DNA of 64,000 nucleotides, from the NCBI RefSeq assembly GCF_025642115.1, contig NZ_CP106753.1:3721501-3785500 (forward strand), read 5' to 3'. The notes below the pieces were generated by a model, which saw only the letters and a list, made by a program, of their open reading frames with translations, was not told the DNA's origin and did no database searches. This stretch comes from Chitiniphilus purpureus (GTDB lineage: Bacteria; Pseudomonadota; Gammaproteobacteria; Burkholderiales; Chitinibacteraceae). The position numbers and the translations under genes are program-made. Every line of letters begins with the position of its first letter. The first letter of the stretch is position 1. Below are positions 9,763-21,347 of this stretch, piece after piece.

Positions 9763-10695
9763 TCAGCGCGCCAGTGCTGTCAGCACTTCGCGGCTGGGCA
9801 CGAAGAAGGCGGCGCCACTGACCGCGCGGGTGTAGTTCAGCATGTGATCGACCCGGCCATCGGCAGTGGGCGCCACCATGCGTGTCAGCATCTTTTCGAA
9901 ATGGCGCGGTGTGCGGCAGTAGGAGGCGAACATGAGGCCCTTCTCGCCGCCCGGCAGGCCATACGGCATGGAGTGGCGCAGCAGTGCCAGCTTCTGTGTG
10001 CCTTGCCCGATCTCGACCCGTCGCACATGGGCGGTCAGTGGTTTGTCCTCATCGTTCAGCGCCTGATCGGCCTCCTTGGTGCGGCCGATCACCGCCTCCT
10101 GTTGCTTGACCGGCAGCTTCTGCCATTCGTTCATCCGGTGCACATAGCGCTGCACATGCACATAGCTGCCGCCGGCCCAGGCCGGGTCCTCGTCACCCAC
10201 CAGCGCGGCCTCGGCACGCGCCTGGCCGACCGGGTTCTCGGTTCCCTCGGCAAAGCCCGTCAGATCGCGTCCGTCGCGATAGCGGAAGCATGCGCAGGTC
10301 TCGACCGGGTCGTACCATTCGCCAAGCTCGGCCACCAGCCGCTCTCCCAGCTCGAACAGCAGGTCGCAGCGTTCGCCGCGCAGGTGCAGCAGCAGGTCGG
10401 CATCGGTGGCCGGTGCCGGGTGGATGGCGCCGGGAATGCGCGGAAAGCTCCGCAGCTCCTTGGGCGCGTCCGGACCGAACAGATCCGGCCATGCTTCGGC
10501 ACCGATGCCGAGCGCGCCCAGCGTCAGGCTCTCGGTCGCCTCGCCGGCCAGGGTATCGATGCGCGCCGGCACGCCGGCCAGCAAGGTACGCAGCGTCGCA
10601 TCGGCCCGCCGGCCGAGCCGGCGCCGCAGCATGACGAACAAGGCGTGGCCGGACGCCGCCGGCAGGATGCCGCTTTGCGGAGTGGGCATGCTCAT
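9763..10695 (-). CDS. DyP-type haem peroxidase with Asp-to-Glu change
   Basis: About 310 residues from the ATG at 10695, chosen because it overlaps the stop of the upstream esterase gene as ATGA. The protein resembles the cytoplasmic YfeX-like class, with no signal peptide. Recognisable segments are GGSYVHVQRYVHRM, RHSMPYG (likely holding the proximal haem histidine) and GLMFASYCRTPRHFEKML. The family distal motif GxxDG reads GFAEG, with Glu150 in place of the catalytic aspartate; the codon is GAG at 10246-10248. The enzyme would use hydrogen peroxide to oxidise dyes, porphyrins or phenolics, but activity may be altered. Confidence 0.85.
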   Translation of the reverse strand: MSMPTPQSGILPAASGHALFVMLRRRLGRRADATLRTLLAGVPARIDTLAGEATESLTLGALGIGAEAWPDLFGPDAPKELRSFPRIPGAIHPAPATDADLLLHLRGERCDLLFELGERLVAELGEWYDPVETCACFRYRDGRDLTGFAEGTENPVGQARAEAALVGDEDPAWAGGSYVHVQRYVHRMNEWQKLPVKQQEAVIGRTKEADQALNDEDKPLTAHVRRVEIGQGTQKLALLRHSMPYGLPGGEKGLMFASYCRTPRHFEKMLTRMVAPTADGRVDHMLNYTRAVSGAAFFVPSREVLTALAR

Positions 10696-11264
10696 GTTTC
10701 CTGTGCGAAATCCCAGATGGCGGGCAGCCACCGGGTGTAGTCCTGAAATGAATGGTCGCCGCCTTCGATCACGGTCTGGCGGCTGCCCGGGTAGGCGGCA
10801 AGTGCCTCGCGGTAGTCGAGCACTTCATCGCCGGTCTCGACGAGCACCCAGTAGTGCGCCGGATCGCTTGGCGTGCGCTCGAAGGCGCGCAGCTTTCCGG
10901 CGTAGCACTCGTCGATCAGATACACCTCGCCGGTATGGTAGTTGCGCTGGGGTCCGAGATAGTGCTGCAGCGATGCATAGGGGCGCACCGCCGGATTGAT
11001 CAGCACAGCGCGACCACCATGCTCCTCGACCAGCCAGGTCGCCAGATAGCCACCAAGCGAGCTGCCGACGAAGCACAGCCGCTCGCCCTTGAGCTTGTCG
11101 AGCAGCTGCCGCAGCGTGTTGGCCGCCTCCTCGGGTTCGAGCGCGATCTGCGGGCAGTGGAAATAGTCGGACAACCCCTGCTCGGCCATCCATACCGCCG
11201 TCGCCTGCGCCTTCCTGGAAAAGGGACTGGAGAGAAAGCCGTGCAGGTAGACCAGATGCGTCAT
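10692..11264 (-). CDS. YqiA-family alpha/beta-hydrolase esterase
   Basis: About 190 residues from the ATG at 11264 (MTHLVYLHGFLSSP). The alpha/beta-hydrolase signatures are an N-terminal HGF oxyanion segment, the nucleophile elbow GSSLGGYLATWL, an Asp in ETGDEVLDY and the catalytic His in GGDHSFQDY. YqiA-type enzymes hydrolyse short acyl esters in the cytoplasm. Its stop overlaps the DyP peroxidase start by four bases, making a two-gene unit. An upstream in-frame start near 11321 is cysteine-rich and lacks family character. Confidence 0.82.
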   Translation of the reverse strand: MTHLVYLHGFLSSPFSRKAQATAVWMAEQGLSDYFHCPQIALEPEEAANTLRQLLDKLKGERLCFVGSSLGGYLATWLVEEHGGRAVLINPAVRPYASLQHYLGPQRNYHTGEVYLIDECYAGKLRAFERTPSDPAHYWVLVETGDEVLDYREALAAYPGSRQTVIEGGDHSFQDYTRWLPAIWDFAQET

Positions 11265-11286
11265 AAGCGGTTTCCAGGTGTGCCGC

Positions 11287-12267
11287 TCACGGCAGCAGCA
11301 GGGTCGATCCGGTGGTGACACGGGCAGCCAGGTCGCGATGCGCCTGCGCCACGTCCGCCAGCAGGTAGCGTTGGCCGATGTTGGCTGCGACCTCGCCGCG
11401 GGTCACCATCGTGAAATAGTCGGCTGCCGTATCCAGCAGTTCCTCACGGCTGGCCACATAGTGGCCCAATGTCGGCCGGGTCAGGTAAAGCGAGCCCTTT
11501 TGCGACAGGATGCCGGGTGAGAACGGCGGCACGGCACCTGAGGCGTTGCCGAAGCTCACCAGCATGCCGCGTGGTGCCAGACAGTCAAGCGAGCCTTCGA
11601 AGGTGGCAGCACCGACGCCGTCGTACACCACGGGCACCCCGGCGCCCTGCGTCAGCTCGCGCACCCGTGCCACCCAATCCTCGCTGTGATAGTCGATCAC
11701 ATGATCGCACCAGGGTCTGACCAGCGCGGCCTTGGCAGGCGACCCCACGGTGCCGATCACGGTGGCACCGAGCGAGCGCGCCCACTGGCAGGCGATCTGG
11801 CCGACGCCACCAGCGGCGGCATGGATCAGCACCGTCATGCCGGGCTGCACCTTGAAGGTCTGCTTGAGCAGGTATTGCGCGGTCATGCCGCGCAGCAGCG
11901 TGCCGGCGGCAACGTCGTCCGGAATCTCGGCCGGCACCGGCACCAGCCGTGCCGCGGGGTACAGCCGGTGCGTGGCATAGCTGCCGGGCGTGCCGCCAGC
12001 GTAGGCGACCCGGTCACCGGGCGCGAATTCGACCACCCCGTCACCGACTGCCTCGACCACGCCGGCGGCCTCCTGCCCCAGTCCCGACGGCAGTGGGACC
12101 GGATACAAACCGCTGCGCTGGTAGGTATCGATGAAATTCACGCCAATGGCGGTATGGCGCAGCAAAACCTCGCCAGGTGCCGGCAGCGGCAACTCGACCG
12201 GTTCGAATGCAAGGACTTCGGGATCGCCGTAGCGGGCAAAACGGATTTGGCGTGCAAGAATGGACAT
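11287..12267 (-). CDS. Zinc-less quinone oxidoreductase (MDR family)
   Basis: 326 residues, typical of QorA-like enzymes that reduce quinones with NADPH. The N-terminal GroES-like part includes GVNFIDTYQRSGLYP and GQEAAGVVEAVGDGV. The Rossmann segment is AAAGGVGQIACQWARSLGA (about residue 150). There is no catalytic zinc signature. It is cytoplasmic and sits just upstream of the esterase-peroxidase pair on the same strand, 22 bases away, so the three may form one transcript of redox-related genes. Confidence 0.85.
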   Translation of the reverse strand: MSILARQIRFARYGDPEVLAFEPVELPLPAPGEVLLRHTAIGVNFIDTYQRSGLYPVPLPSGLGQEAAGVVEAVGDGVVEFAPGDRVAYAGGTPGSYATHRLYPAARLVPVPAEIPDDVAAGTLLRGMTAQYLLKQTFKVQPGMTVLIHAAAGGVGQIACQWARSLGATVIGTVGSPAKAALVRPWCDHVIDYHSEDWVARVRELTQGAGVPVVYDGVGAATFEGSLDCLAPRGMLVSFGNASGAVPPFSPGILSQKGSLYLTRPTLGHYVASREELLDTAADYFTMVTRGEVAANIGQRYLLADVAQAHRDLAARVTTGSTLLLP

Positions 12268-12394
12268 ATATGAATGGAAGGTGGTTTGTCGGAAGGAAAT
12301 CGGGGCCTTTCCCGGAAATTAAAGCCTCCGATACGCCGCCTTGCGACAAGCTAAGTGGTGATTGTTACCTAAGCTATAGACCGTGCCGTCGGGC

Positions 12395-12430
12395 GCTGCT
12401 GCCGGCGCATGCACCCGCGCCGGCAGCAGC
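12395..12430 (-). terminator. Long GC-rich hairpin downstream of the FabI-like gene
   Basis: A perfect 14-bp stem (GCTGCTGCCGGCGC / GCGCCGGCAGCAGC) with an 8-base loop lies nine bases beyond the FabI-like stop codon. No U-tract follows, so termination efficiency is uncertain; it may also protect the 3' end of the transcript. Confidence 0.5.
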
Positions 12431-12438
12431 AGCCCGGG

Positions 12439-13209
12439 TCAGGCCAGGATATGCATGCCGCCGTCGACATAGAACACGCTGCCGGTGATCATCTTGGCGC
12501 CTGGCTCACACAGGAAGGCCACGGCCTCGCCGACATCGTCGATGTCGATCAACGCCTGCAGCGGCGCCCGGCGGCTTGCCTCCTCGATCAGATGGTCGAA
12601 TTCGGGAATACCGGAGGCGGCCCGGGTACGTACCGGCCCGGGCGACACCGCATGCACGCGGATGCGGCGCGGCCCCAGCTCTGCGGCCAGGTAGCGGGTG
12701 GTGGCCTCGAGCGCAGCCTTGACCGGCCCCATCACACCGTAGTTGGGCACGACCTTCTCGGCACCGTAGTAGCTCATCGTGATCAGCGTGCCGCCCTCGG
12801 TCATCAACGGCTCGGCAAGCTTGGCGGTGCGGATGAACGAGTGGCAGGAGATGTCCATCGCACGCGCGAAGCCGGTGGCCGAGCTGTCGACCACGCGGCC
12901 GTGCAGGTCTTCCCTGGTGGCGAATGCGATGGAATGGATCACGATGTCGACCCTGCCCCATTGCTGCCGCACCGCCTCGAACGCGGCCTCCAGGCTGCCC
13001 GGCTCCTCCACGTTGCAGGGCACGAACACGCCGGGTGCCAGCTCGGACAACAGCGGCTCCACGAAATCGCGGGTACGGTCGTTCAGATAGGTGAGGGCCA
13101 GCTCGGCGCCCTGCGCCTTGAGTGATCTGGCCACGCCATAGGCGATGGAATGTGCGTTGGCGATGCCGATGACAAGGGCCACCTTGCCGGCAAGAGGTGT
13201 CGTAGCCAT
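12439..13209 (-). CDS. fabI: FabI-like enoyl-ACP reductase (SDR family)
   Basis: 256 residues. The N-terminal cofactor loop IGIANAHSIAYGVA is of the FabI type. The active site follows the FabI pattern Tyr-x6-Met-x3-Lys within VVPNYGVMGPVKAALEA, and the C-terminus ends with GSVFYVDGGMHILA. The enzyme performs the last reduction of each fatty-acid elongation cycle using NADH or NADPH. It is a single transcription unit here, with a strong hairpin behind it. Whether it is the main or a secondary enoyl reductase of the cell cannot be told from this window. Confidence 0.85.
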   Translation of the reverse strand: MATTPLAGKVALVIGIANAHSIAYGVARSLKAQGAELALTYLNDRTRDFVEPLLSELAPGVFVPCNVEEPGSLEAAFEAVRQQWGRVDIVIHSIAFATREDLHGRVVDSSATGFARAMDISCHSFIRTAKLAEPLMTEGGTLITMSYYGAEKVVPNYGVMGPVKAALEATTRYLAAELGPRRIRVHAVSPGPVRTRAASGIPEFDHLIEEASRRAPLQALIDIDDVGEAVAFLCEPGAKMITGSVFYVDGGMHILA

Positions 13210-13423
13210 AAAAAGCCTCGTTCACGGATGAAAAGGGAAGCGGCGCAACCGGATGTTGCACCACAACATGATCAGACGCGAGCCCTGGCCGCGCCAGGGA
13301 AAGTTGCAGCAGGCTTGATCCCGCTCCAGGACCGGTGTTTTCGTTCAGCGCAAAAGCGGGCACTGCGGCACGGCAGGCGGCAGGCCGCCGCCGTCGCGGA
13401 TGCCGCTGGAGGGGATCGCTGCA

Positions 13424-14173
13424 TTAACGCCGCCGCAGCGGGGCAAGCCACAGCAGCGGCAGGAAGCCAAGGCCATAGGCGGCCAGCGCGGCGATGGACT
13501 GCAGCGGCGGGTCGACCTGCGCACCCAGCGCAGCCCAGCCCAGATTGGCAAGGTGGAACGGCGGCAGCAGCGGCGCCAGGTCCCGCATCCACTCCGGCAA
13601 TTGCTGCAACGGCATGAACAGGCCGGAGGCGAACGACAGTGGCAGAAACACCAGGTTGATCAGCGTGATCGCCGCTTCGCCACGCATCCGGAAACCGATG
13701 GCGAGCCCCAGCAGCACGAAGGGTGCCATGCCACCGATCATGGCGACATACAGCTGCAACCAGCCCGTCGGCGACACCGGCACCCCGCACAGACGGGCAA
13801 AGCCATATAGCAGCGCGAGCGAGATCGTCACCTGGCACACACCCAGCAGCAGCTTGGCCGACAGCCACACCGGGATCGGCAGCGGCGAGCGCTGCAAGAG
13901 GCACAACCAGCCACGGGCGCGCTCGAAGGCGATCGACCCACCGACGGCGAACAGCGCCGTGGTCATGGTGATGTAGGCGGAGATCGCTGCCAGCATCGCA
14001 CCGGCCCCATCCAGCCCGAGCACAGCCCTGCCGTGCAGCGGCAGGCCGATGCAGGCATAGAGCACGATGGGCACGACAAAGGTGGGGATAGTGAAGCTGG
14101 GCAGGCGCAACAGCTGCATGCATTCGCAGTACAGCAGTTGGGCAAGGAGCGGCAACGGGTGGGGCAGGCTCAT
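13424..14173 (-). CDS. ABC-2 type transporter permease
   Basis: About 249 residues from the ATG at 14173, which overlaps the stop of the upstream ATPase gene as ATGA. Six hydrophobic helices are visible with the usual ABC-2 layout: an N-terminal cytosolic helix, a TM pair, a long central amphipathic region and PLSFASGLFMPLQQLPEWM near residue 190. With the ATPase it forms a minimal exporter of the drug/lipid/polysaccharide-export type; the substrate is unknown. Confidence 0.82.
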   Translation of the reverse strand: MSLPHPLPLLAQLLYCECMQLLRLPSFTIPTFVVPIVLYACIGLPLHGRAVLGLDGAGAMLAAISAYITMTTALFAVGGSIAFERARGWLCLLQRSPLPIPVWLSAKLLLGVCQVTISLALLYGFARLCGVPVSPTGWLQLYVAMIGGMAPFVLLGLAIGFRMRGEAAITLINLVFLPLSFASGLFMPLQQLPEWMRDLAPLLPPFHLANLGWAALGAQVDPPLQSIAALAAYGLGFLPLLWLAPLRRR

Positions 14174-15069
14174 GACCATGCCTTGGGGGTCAACGCGCGT
14201 ACCGCTTCATCCAGCCCCACTCCCGACACCTCAAGCGCCTGGATCGGCCAGCCGGCGCGGAACACCTGTGACAACGCACCCTCGGCGTCCCGGGTCAGCA
14301 GCTCCACCTGCCGCCCCTGCCAGCGCAGCGTCCCCCACCGCGCCAGCACGGTGATGTCAGCCACCTCGGCCCCCAACCCGAAGCGCACCCGCTTGCCCGG
14401 TATGCGGGCCTTGATGTCGGCCGGGGCGGCGTCGGCCAGTGCCCGCCCGCCGTGGATCACCACCACGCGGTCGGCCAGCCGGGCGGCCTCATCCAGATCG
14501 TGCGTGGTCAGCAGCACCGTCTTGCCGCGGCCCTGCAGGTTCCGGATTGCCTGCCACAGCCGTTCGCGGTTCTCGGCATCCACCGCCACCGTCGGCTCGT
14601 CCAGGAACAGGAGCTCCGGATCGCCCGCCAAAGCCAGCGCGAAAAACAGGCGTTGGCGCTGCCCGGCCGACAGCGTATGCACCGGCCGGTCGGCCTGGGT
14701 GTCGAGCTGCACCGTCTTGAGCAGCCCGGCCAGCGGCAGCGGTCGGGCGTAGCACCGTCGGAACAGCTCGATCACTTCATGCACCTGCAGCAACTCGGGC
14801 AGGCCGGCCTGCTGCAGCATCACGCCGATCCGGGCACGTGCCGCCCTGGCGCCCGCCGGCAAGCCCAGCAGGCGGACCTGGCCGCGATCAGGGCGCAACA
14901 GCCCTTGCAGCAGCGACAATGTGGTGGTCTTGCCCGCACCGGCGGCCCCGAGCAGGGCCACGGTCTCGCCATGGCGCACCGTGAGATCGAGTCCCTGCAG
15001 CACCGGCACGCCGCCCCGGGTCTTGTCCACGCCTTCGAGTTGTGCCGCTGCTGCGGTCGGCATGCTCAT
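14170..15069 (-). CDS. ABC-2 type transporter ATP-binding protein
   Basis: About 299 residues from the ATG at 15069. It contains Walker A GAAGAGKTTT, the signature LSAGQRQRL, Walker B LLFLDEPTVAVD and the switch histidine in TTHDLDEA. The C-terminal 80 residues form the extension common in DrrA/CcmA-like subunits. It energises the permease encoded immediately downstream, with which it overlaps by four bases. In-frame ATGs at 15099 and 15063 are alternative starts; 15069 and 15063 lie closest to the conserved domain. Confidence 0.87.
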   Translation of the reverse strand: MSMPTAAAAQLEGVDKTRGGVPVLQGLDLTVRHGETVALLGAAGAGKTTTLSLLQGLLRPDRGQVRLLGLPAGARAARARIGVMLQQAGLPELLQVHEVIELFRRCYARPLPLAGLLKTVQLDTQADRPVHTLSAGQRQRLFFALALAGDPELLFLDEPTVAVDAENRERLWQAIRNLQGRGKTVLLTTHDLDEAARLADRVVVIHGGRALADAAPADIKARIPGKRVRFGLGAEVADITVLARWGTLRWQGRQVELLTRDAEGALSQVFRAGWPIQALEVSGVGLDEAVRALTPKAWS

Positions 15070-15265
15070 GCTCGATCCACCGTCTACGGGATCGCGCACG
15101 GCCGCCCCGCGGTCGCAGCAAGCCCAGGTCCTGGGGAAATCCTATCTGCATCCCGTGGCGCAACAGGCGTAGCCGGGCCGTGCCTGCGGCGAAGCGCGTC
15201 ATGAGGCGATGACTTGCCGGCGTCGGGGTGCGAACGGTATGGATTCAGGGTCGGCACCGGCCGCT

Positions 15266-15284
15266 GCGGGGCCGACGGCCCCGC
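15266..15284 (-). terminator. Hairpin after the phasin-like gene
   Basis: GCGGGGCC and GGCCCCGC form a perfect 8-bp stem with a 3-base loop, seven bases past the stop of the phasin-like gene. It has no T-tract, so it is a probable rather than certain terminator. Confidence 0.45.
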
Positions 15285-15290
15285 GCATGC

Positions 15291-15956
15291 CTACTTGGAC
15301 GACGGGCGCCGCGAACGGGTGCCGGCGCCGTTGCCGGTATTGGCCAGCGGCCCGGGCGTGCCCTTGCCGACATCGCCCTTGCCGCTGCCCGGGACAGCCC
15401 CGTCGGCCTTGGTGCCGCTGTTTGCGTTGTCCAGCGCCGCGGCGATCTCGCGGCTGGCCAGGCTCGGCGTGGCCGGAGGCACGACATCGGATACGGCCAC
15501 CGGCACCGTGGTCGTCGTGCCTTCGATTGGGACCGGCAGTTTGGCGGCTGCCTGTGCAGCGATGCCCGCCCCCGCCGATGCAGCGGCCGCCACCGGCTGC
15601 GCCGATTGCGTGACCGCGGCGGCCGCAGTCTCCAGCGGCTCTGACGCGCTGTGCCAGCCTTGGGCGATGGTATCGAACGTCGCGGTCTGCACTTCGCAGT
15701 AGAAATCGAGCGTATGCGACCATTGCTGTACCGCCCAGCGTTGCCATTCCGGCCAGACCGCCAGCGGAGAGATCGCCTCGTGCAGCGCCGGACCAGGGCC
15801 ATAGGCACCGACCTGCGCTGTATCGGCCCCTGCCGGGGCGATGCGCGATTGCGCCTCCCACCAGCGCTGCGCCGCCTCGAACAGGCGCTGTTGCCAGGCC
15901 AGGGTCAGTTGCATGGGCTGCAAGGCGGCCGTGAGCGATTGTGAATACATGGACAT
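15291..15956 (-). CDS. Phasin-like protein with Ala/Pro/Gly-rich tail
   Basis: 221 residues with a clear ribosome-binding site (GGAGGA) upstream of the ATG. Residues 1-110 are helical and rich in Gln, Trp and Phe (LAWQQRLFEAAQRWWEAQ, WPEWQRWAVQQWSHTLDFY), as in phasins that coat polyhydroxyalkanoate granules. The rest is low-complexity alanine, proline, glycine and threonine and probably disordered. It is divergent from metH. A GTTGC-GCT-GCAAC palindrome about 65 bases ahead of the start could be a repressor site of the PhaR kind. The phasin call is by composition and is tentative. Confidence 0.5.
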   Translation of the reverse strand: MSMYSQSLTAALQPMQLTLAWQQRLFEAAQRWWEAQSRIAPAGADTAQVGAYGPGPALHEAISPLAVWPEWQRWAVQQWSHTLDFYCEVQTATFDTIAQGWHSASEPLETAAAAVTQSAQPVAAAASAGAGIAAQAAAKLPVPIEGTTTTVPVAVSDVVPPATPSLASREIAAALDNANSGTKADGAVPGSGKGDVGKGTPGPLANTGNGAGTRSRRPSSK

Positions 15957-16019
15957 AGTTGCGTTCCTCCGGTTGCTTGCCCGTTATGGCAATCGGTGCA
16001 GGCATGTTCAAGCACAATT

Positions 16020-16032
16020 GTTGCGCTGCAAC
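16020..16032. promoter_or_regulatory. GTTGC-GCT-GCAAC palindrome between phasin-like gene and metH
   Basis: Five-base perfect arms around a 3-base spacer, in the 220-base divergent region. Phasin genes are often controlled by PhaR at short TGC-containing palindromes, so this is a candidate operator; the assignment is an inference. Confidence 0.35.
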
Positions 16033-16061
16033 GAAAATTGGGGGTGGCGAACAGGCTGAAC

Positions 16062-16078
16062 GGCGGCAAAGTGCCGCC
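16062..16078 (+). promoter_or_regulatory. Hairpin in the metH upstream region
   Basis: GGCGGCA-AAG-TGCCGCC is a perfect 7-bp stem about 100 bases before the metH ATG. I compared the surroundings with cobalamin and SAH riboswitch cores from memory and saw no convincing match, so its role is open. Confidence 0.3.
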
Positions 16079-16176
16079 AGGCTTCGCGACCGACGGCTGC
16101 CACCCTGGCCGGCCGGAGCACCTTGCCGCCCGCGTGATACACTTGCCGGTTCGCTTCACACGCCCCGTTGCTTGCC

Positions 16177-19923
<3,747 letters not shown>

Positions 19924-20202
19924 TCCCCGGCCCCACGGTGGGCCACTATGCCGCCGAAGGCGGCACCAGCTTAGGCAGCAACCAATCAGCAGCCCGGCGC
20001 CACACAGCGGGCGGCGGGATGGCCTTGCCTGCGGGCAGCCCGTGCGCAGCAGTGCCCCGGAACATGTGCCAGGCACGGCACAACGCCGTCATTTATGCCA
20101 AACGGGTGGAAATGGACAGGGAACAAATCACGCTGCCTGGCGAATGCCGGTTGCTGCACATGCACTAGCCTTGTGGAGGGCGACAAGTGCGGCGGGGCAC
20201 AT

Positions 20203-21219
20203 ATGGACAGGCATAGCGGAATCCTTACTCTGATCACAGCGTCGGGCCTTGGCGCCCTCATGCTTGCCGGGGCCGTGCATGCCGCCCCCGACCCAGAACC
20301 CATCCAGCCCATACCACCGGCAAAGCCCGGCAATCGGGCGGTGATCGAATTGGGAAAGAAGCTGTATTTCGATCCACGCTTGTCCAAATCCGGCTTCATC
20401 TCCTGCAACAGCTGCCACAACCTCAGCCTGGGCGGCACCGACAACCTGAAGACGTCGGTCGGGCATCAGTGGCAGCGAGGGCCGATCAATGCACCGACCG
20501 TGCTGAATTCGAGCATGAATCTGGCCCAATTCTGGGATGGCCGGGCCAAGGACCTGAACGAGCAGGCGGGCGGCCCCATCGCCAACCCGGCCGAAATGGC
20601 GTTCAGCCATCCATTGGCGGTGGACGTGCTGACGTCCATCCCCCAATACCGGGCCGAATTCAAAAAAGCATTCGGTACGAACAGGATCGATATCGGGCAG
20701 GTGACGAAAGCCATTGCCGCGTTCGAAGAAACGCTGGTCACCCCGAACTCGAAATTCGACCGGTGGCTCAAGGGCGATGGCAAGGCGCTCAACAAGACGG
20801 AGCTGTCCGGCTACCACCTCTTCAAGGCGAGCGGCTGCGTTGCCTGTCACAACGGCCCGGCGGTAGGCGGCAATTCATTCCAGCGCATGGGGATCGTCGA
20901 GCCCTACCCGGCCAAAAGCCCGGCAACAGGCCGCATGGCGGTCACGGGCAAGGACGCCGACCGCTTCAATTTCAAAGTGCCCACGCTGCGCAATGTCGAA
21001 TTGACCTACCCGTACTTCCACGATGGCGAGGCCGCGACGCTGGAGCAGGCCATCGATGTGATGGGGCGGTTGCAGCTGGGCAAGAAGTTCACCAAGACGG
21101 AAGTCATGCAGATTGCGGCCTTTCTCAAGACCCTGACCGGCGATCAGCCCCGGATTGAACTGCCGATCCTGCCGCCCTCCTCCAACGAGACCCCGCGCCC
21201 CATCCCATTCGACGACTGA
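20203..21219 (+). CDS. Di-haem cytochrome c peroxidase (CcpA/MauG family)
   Basis: About 338 residues from the ATG at 20203, with a signal peptide (hydrophobic stretch ending at AVHAAPD). Two CxxCH haem sites are present: CNSCH near residue 67 and CVACH near residue 215. Other family signatures are NAPTVLNSSMN, QFWDGRA, GGPIANPAEM, PTLRNVELTYPYFHDG and TLEQAIDVMG. It is a periplasmic enzyme reducing hydrogen peroxide with electrons from c-type cytochromes. It is monocistronic, with a hairpin in the gap to the convergent gene. In-frame codons as far up as 20095 would give a cysteine-rich extension with no signal peptide. Confidence 0.9.
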   Translation: MDRHSGILTLITASGLGALMLAGAVHAAPDPEPIQPIPPAKPGNRAVIELGKKLYFDPRLSKSGFISCNSCHNLSLGGTDNLKTSVGHQWQRGPINAPTVLNSSMNLAQFWDGRAKDLNEQAGGPIANPAEMAFSHPLAVDVLTSIPQYRAEFKKAFGTNRIDIGQVTKAIAAFEETLVTPNSKFDRWLKGDGKALNKTELSGYHLFKASGCVACHNGPAVGGNSFQRMGIVEPYPAKSPATGRMAVTGKDADRFNFKVPTLRNVELTYPYFHDGEAATLEQAIDVMGRLQLGKKFTKTEVMQIAAFLKTLTGDQPRIELPILPPSSNETPRPIPFDD

Positions 21220-21250
21220 ACACCGACGCCGGGCAAGACCGGTGCAACCA

Positions 21251-21281
21251 GCCCTGGCGCATTGCTGCGAAGCGCCAGGGC
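21251..21281 (+). terminator. Hairpin between convergent genes after the peroxidase
   Basis: GCCCTGGCGC and GCGCCAGGGC form a perfect 10-bp stem with an 11-base loop, 31 bases past the peroxidase stop. It could serve both converging transcripts. Confidence 0.5.
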
Positions 21282-21347
21282 GCTGCTGTGTTGCAGTTGC
21301 GCTGCGCATCCCACTGCGTCTGAGGGGCGGTGTGCAGGCCCGCCGGA

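Noticed and set aside
15957..16176. Cobalamin or SAH riboswitch ahead of metH
   Set aside because: A hairpin is present, but I could not find the conserved core of either riboswitch; a covariance-model search would decide.
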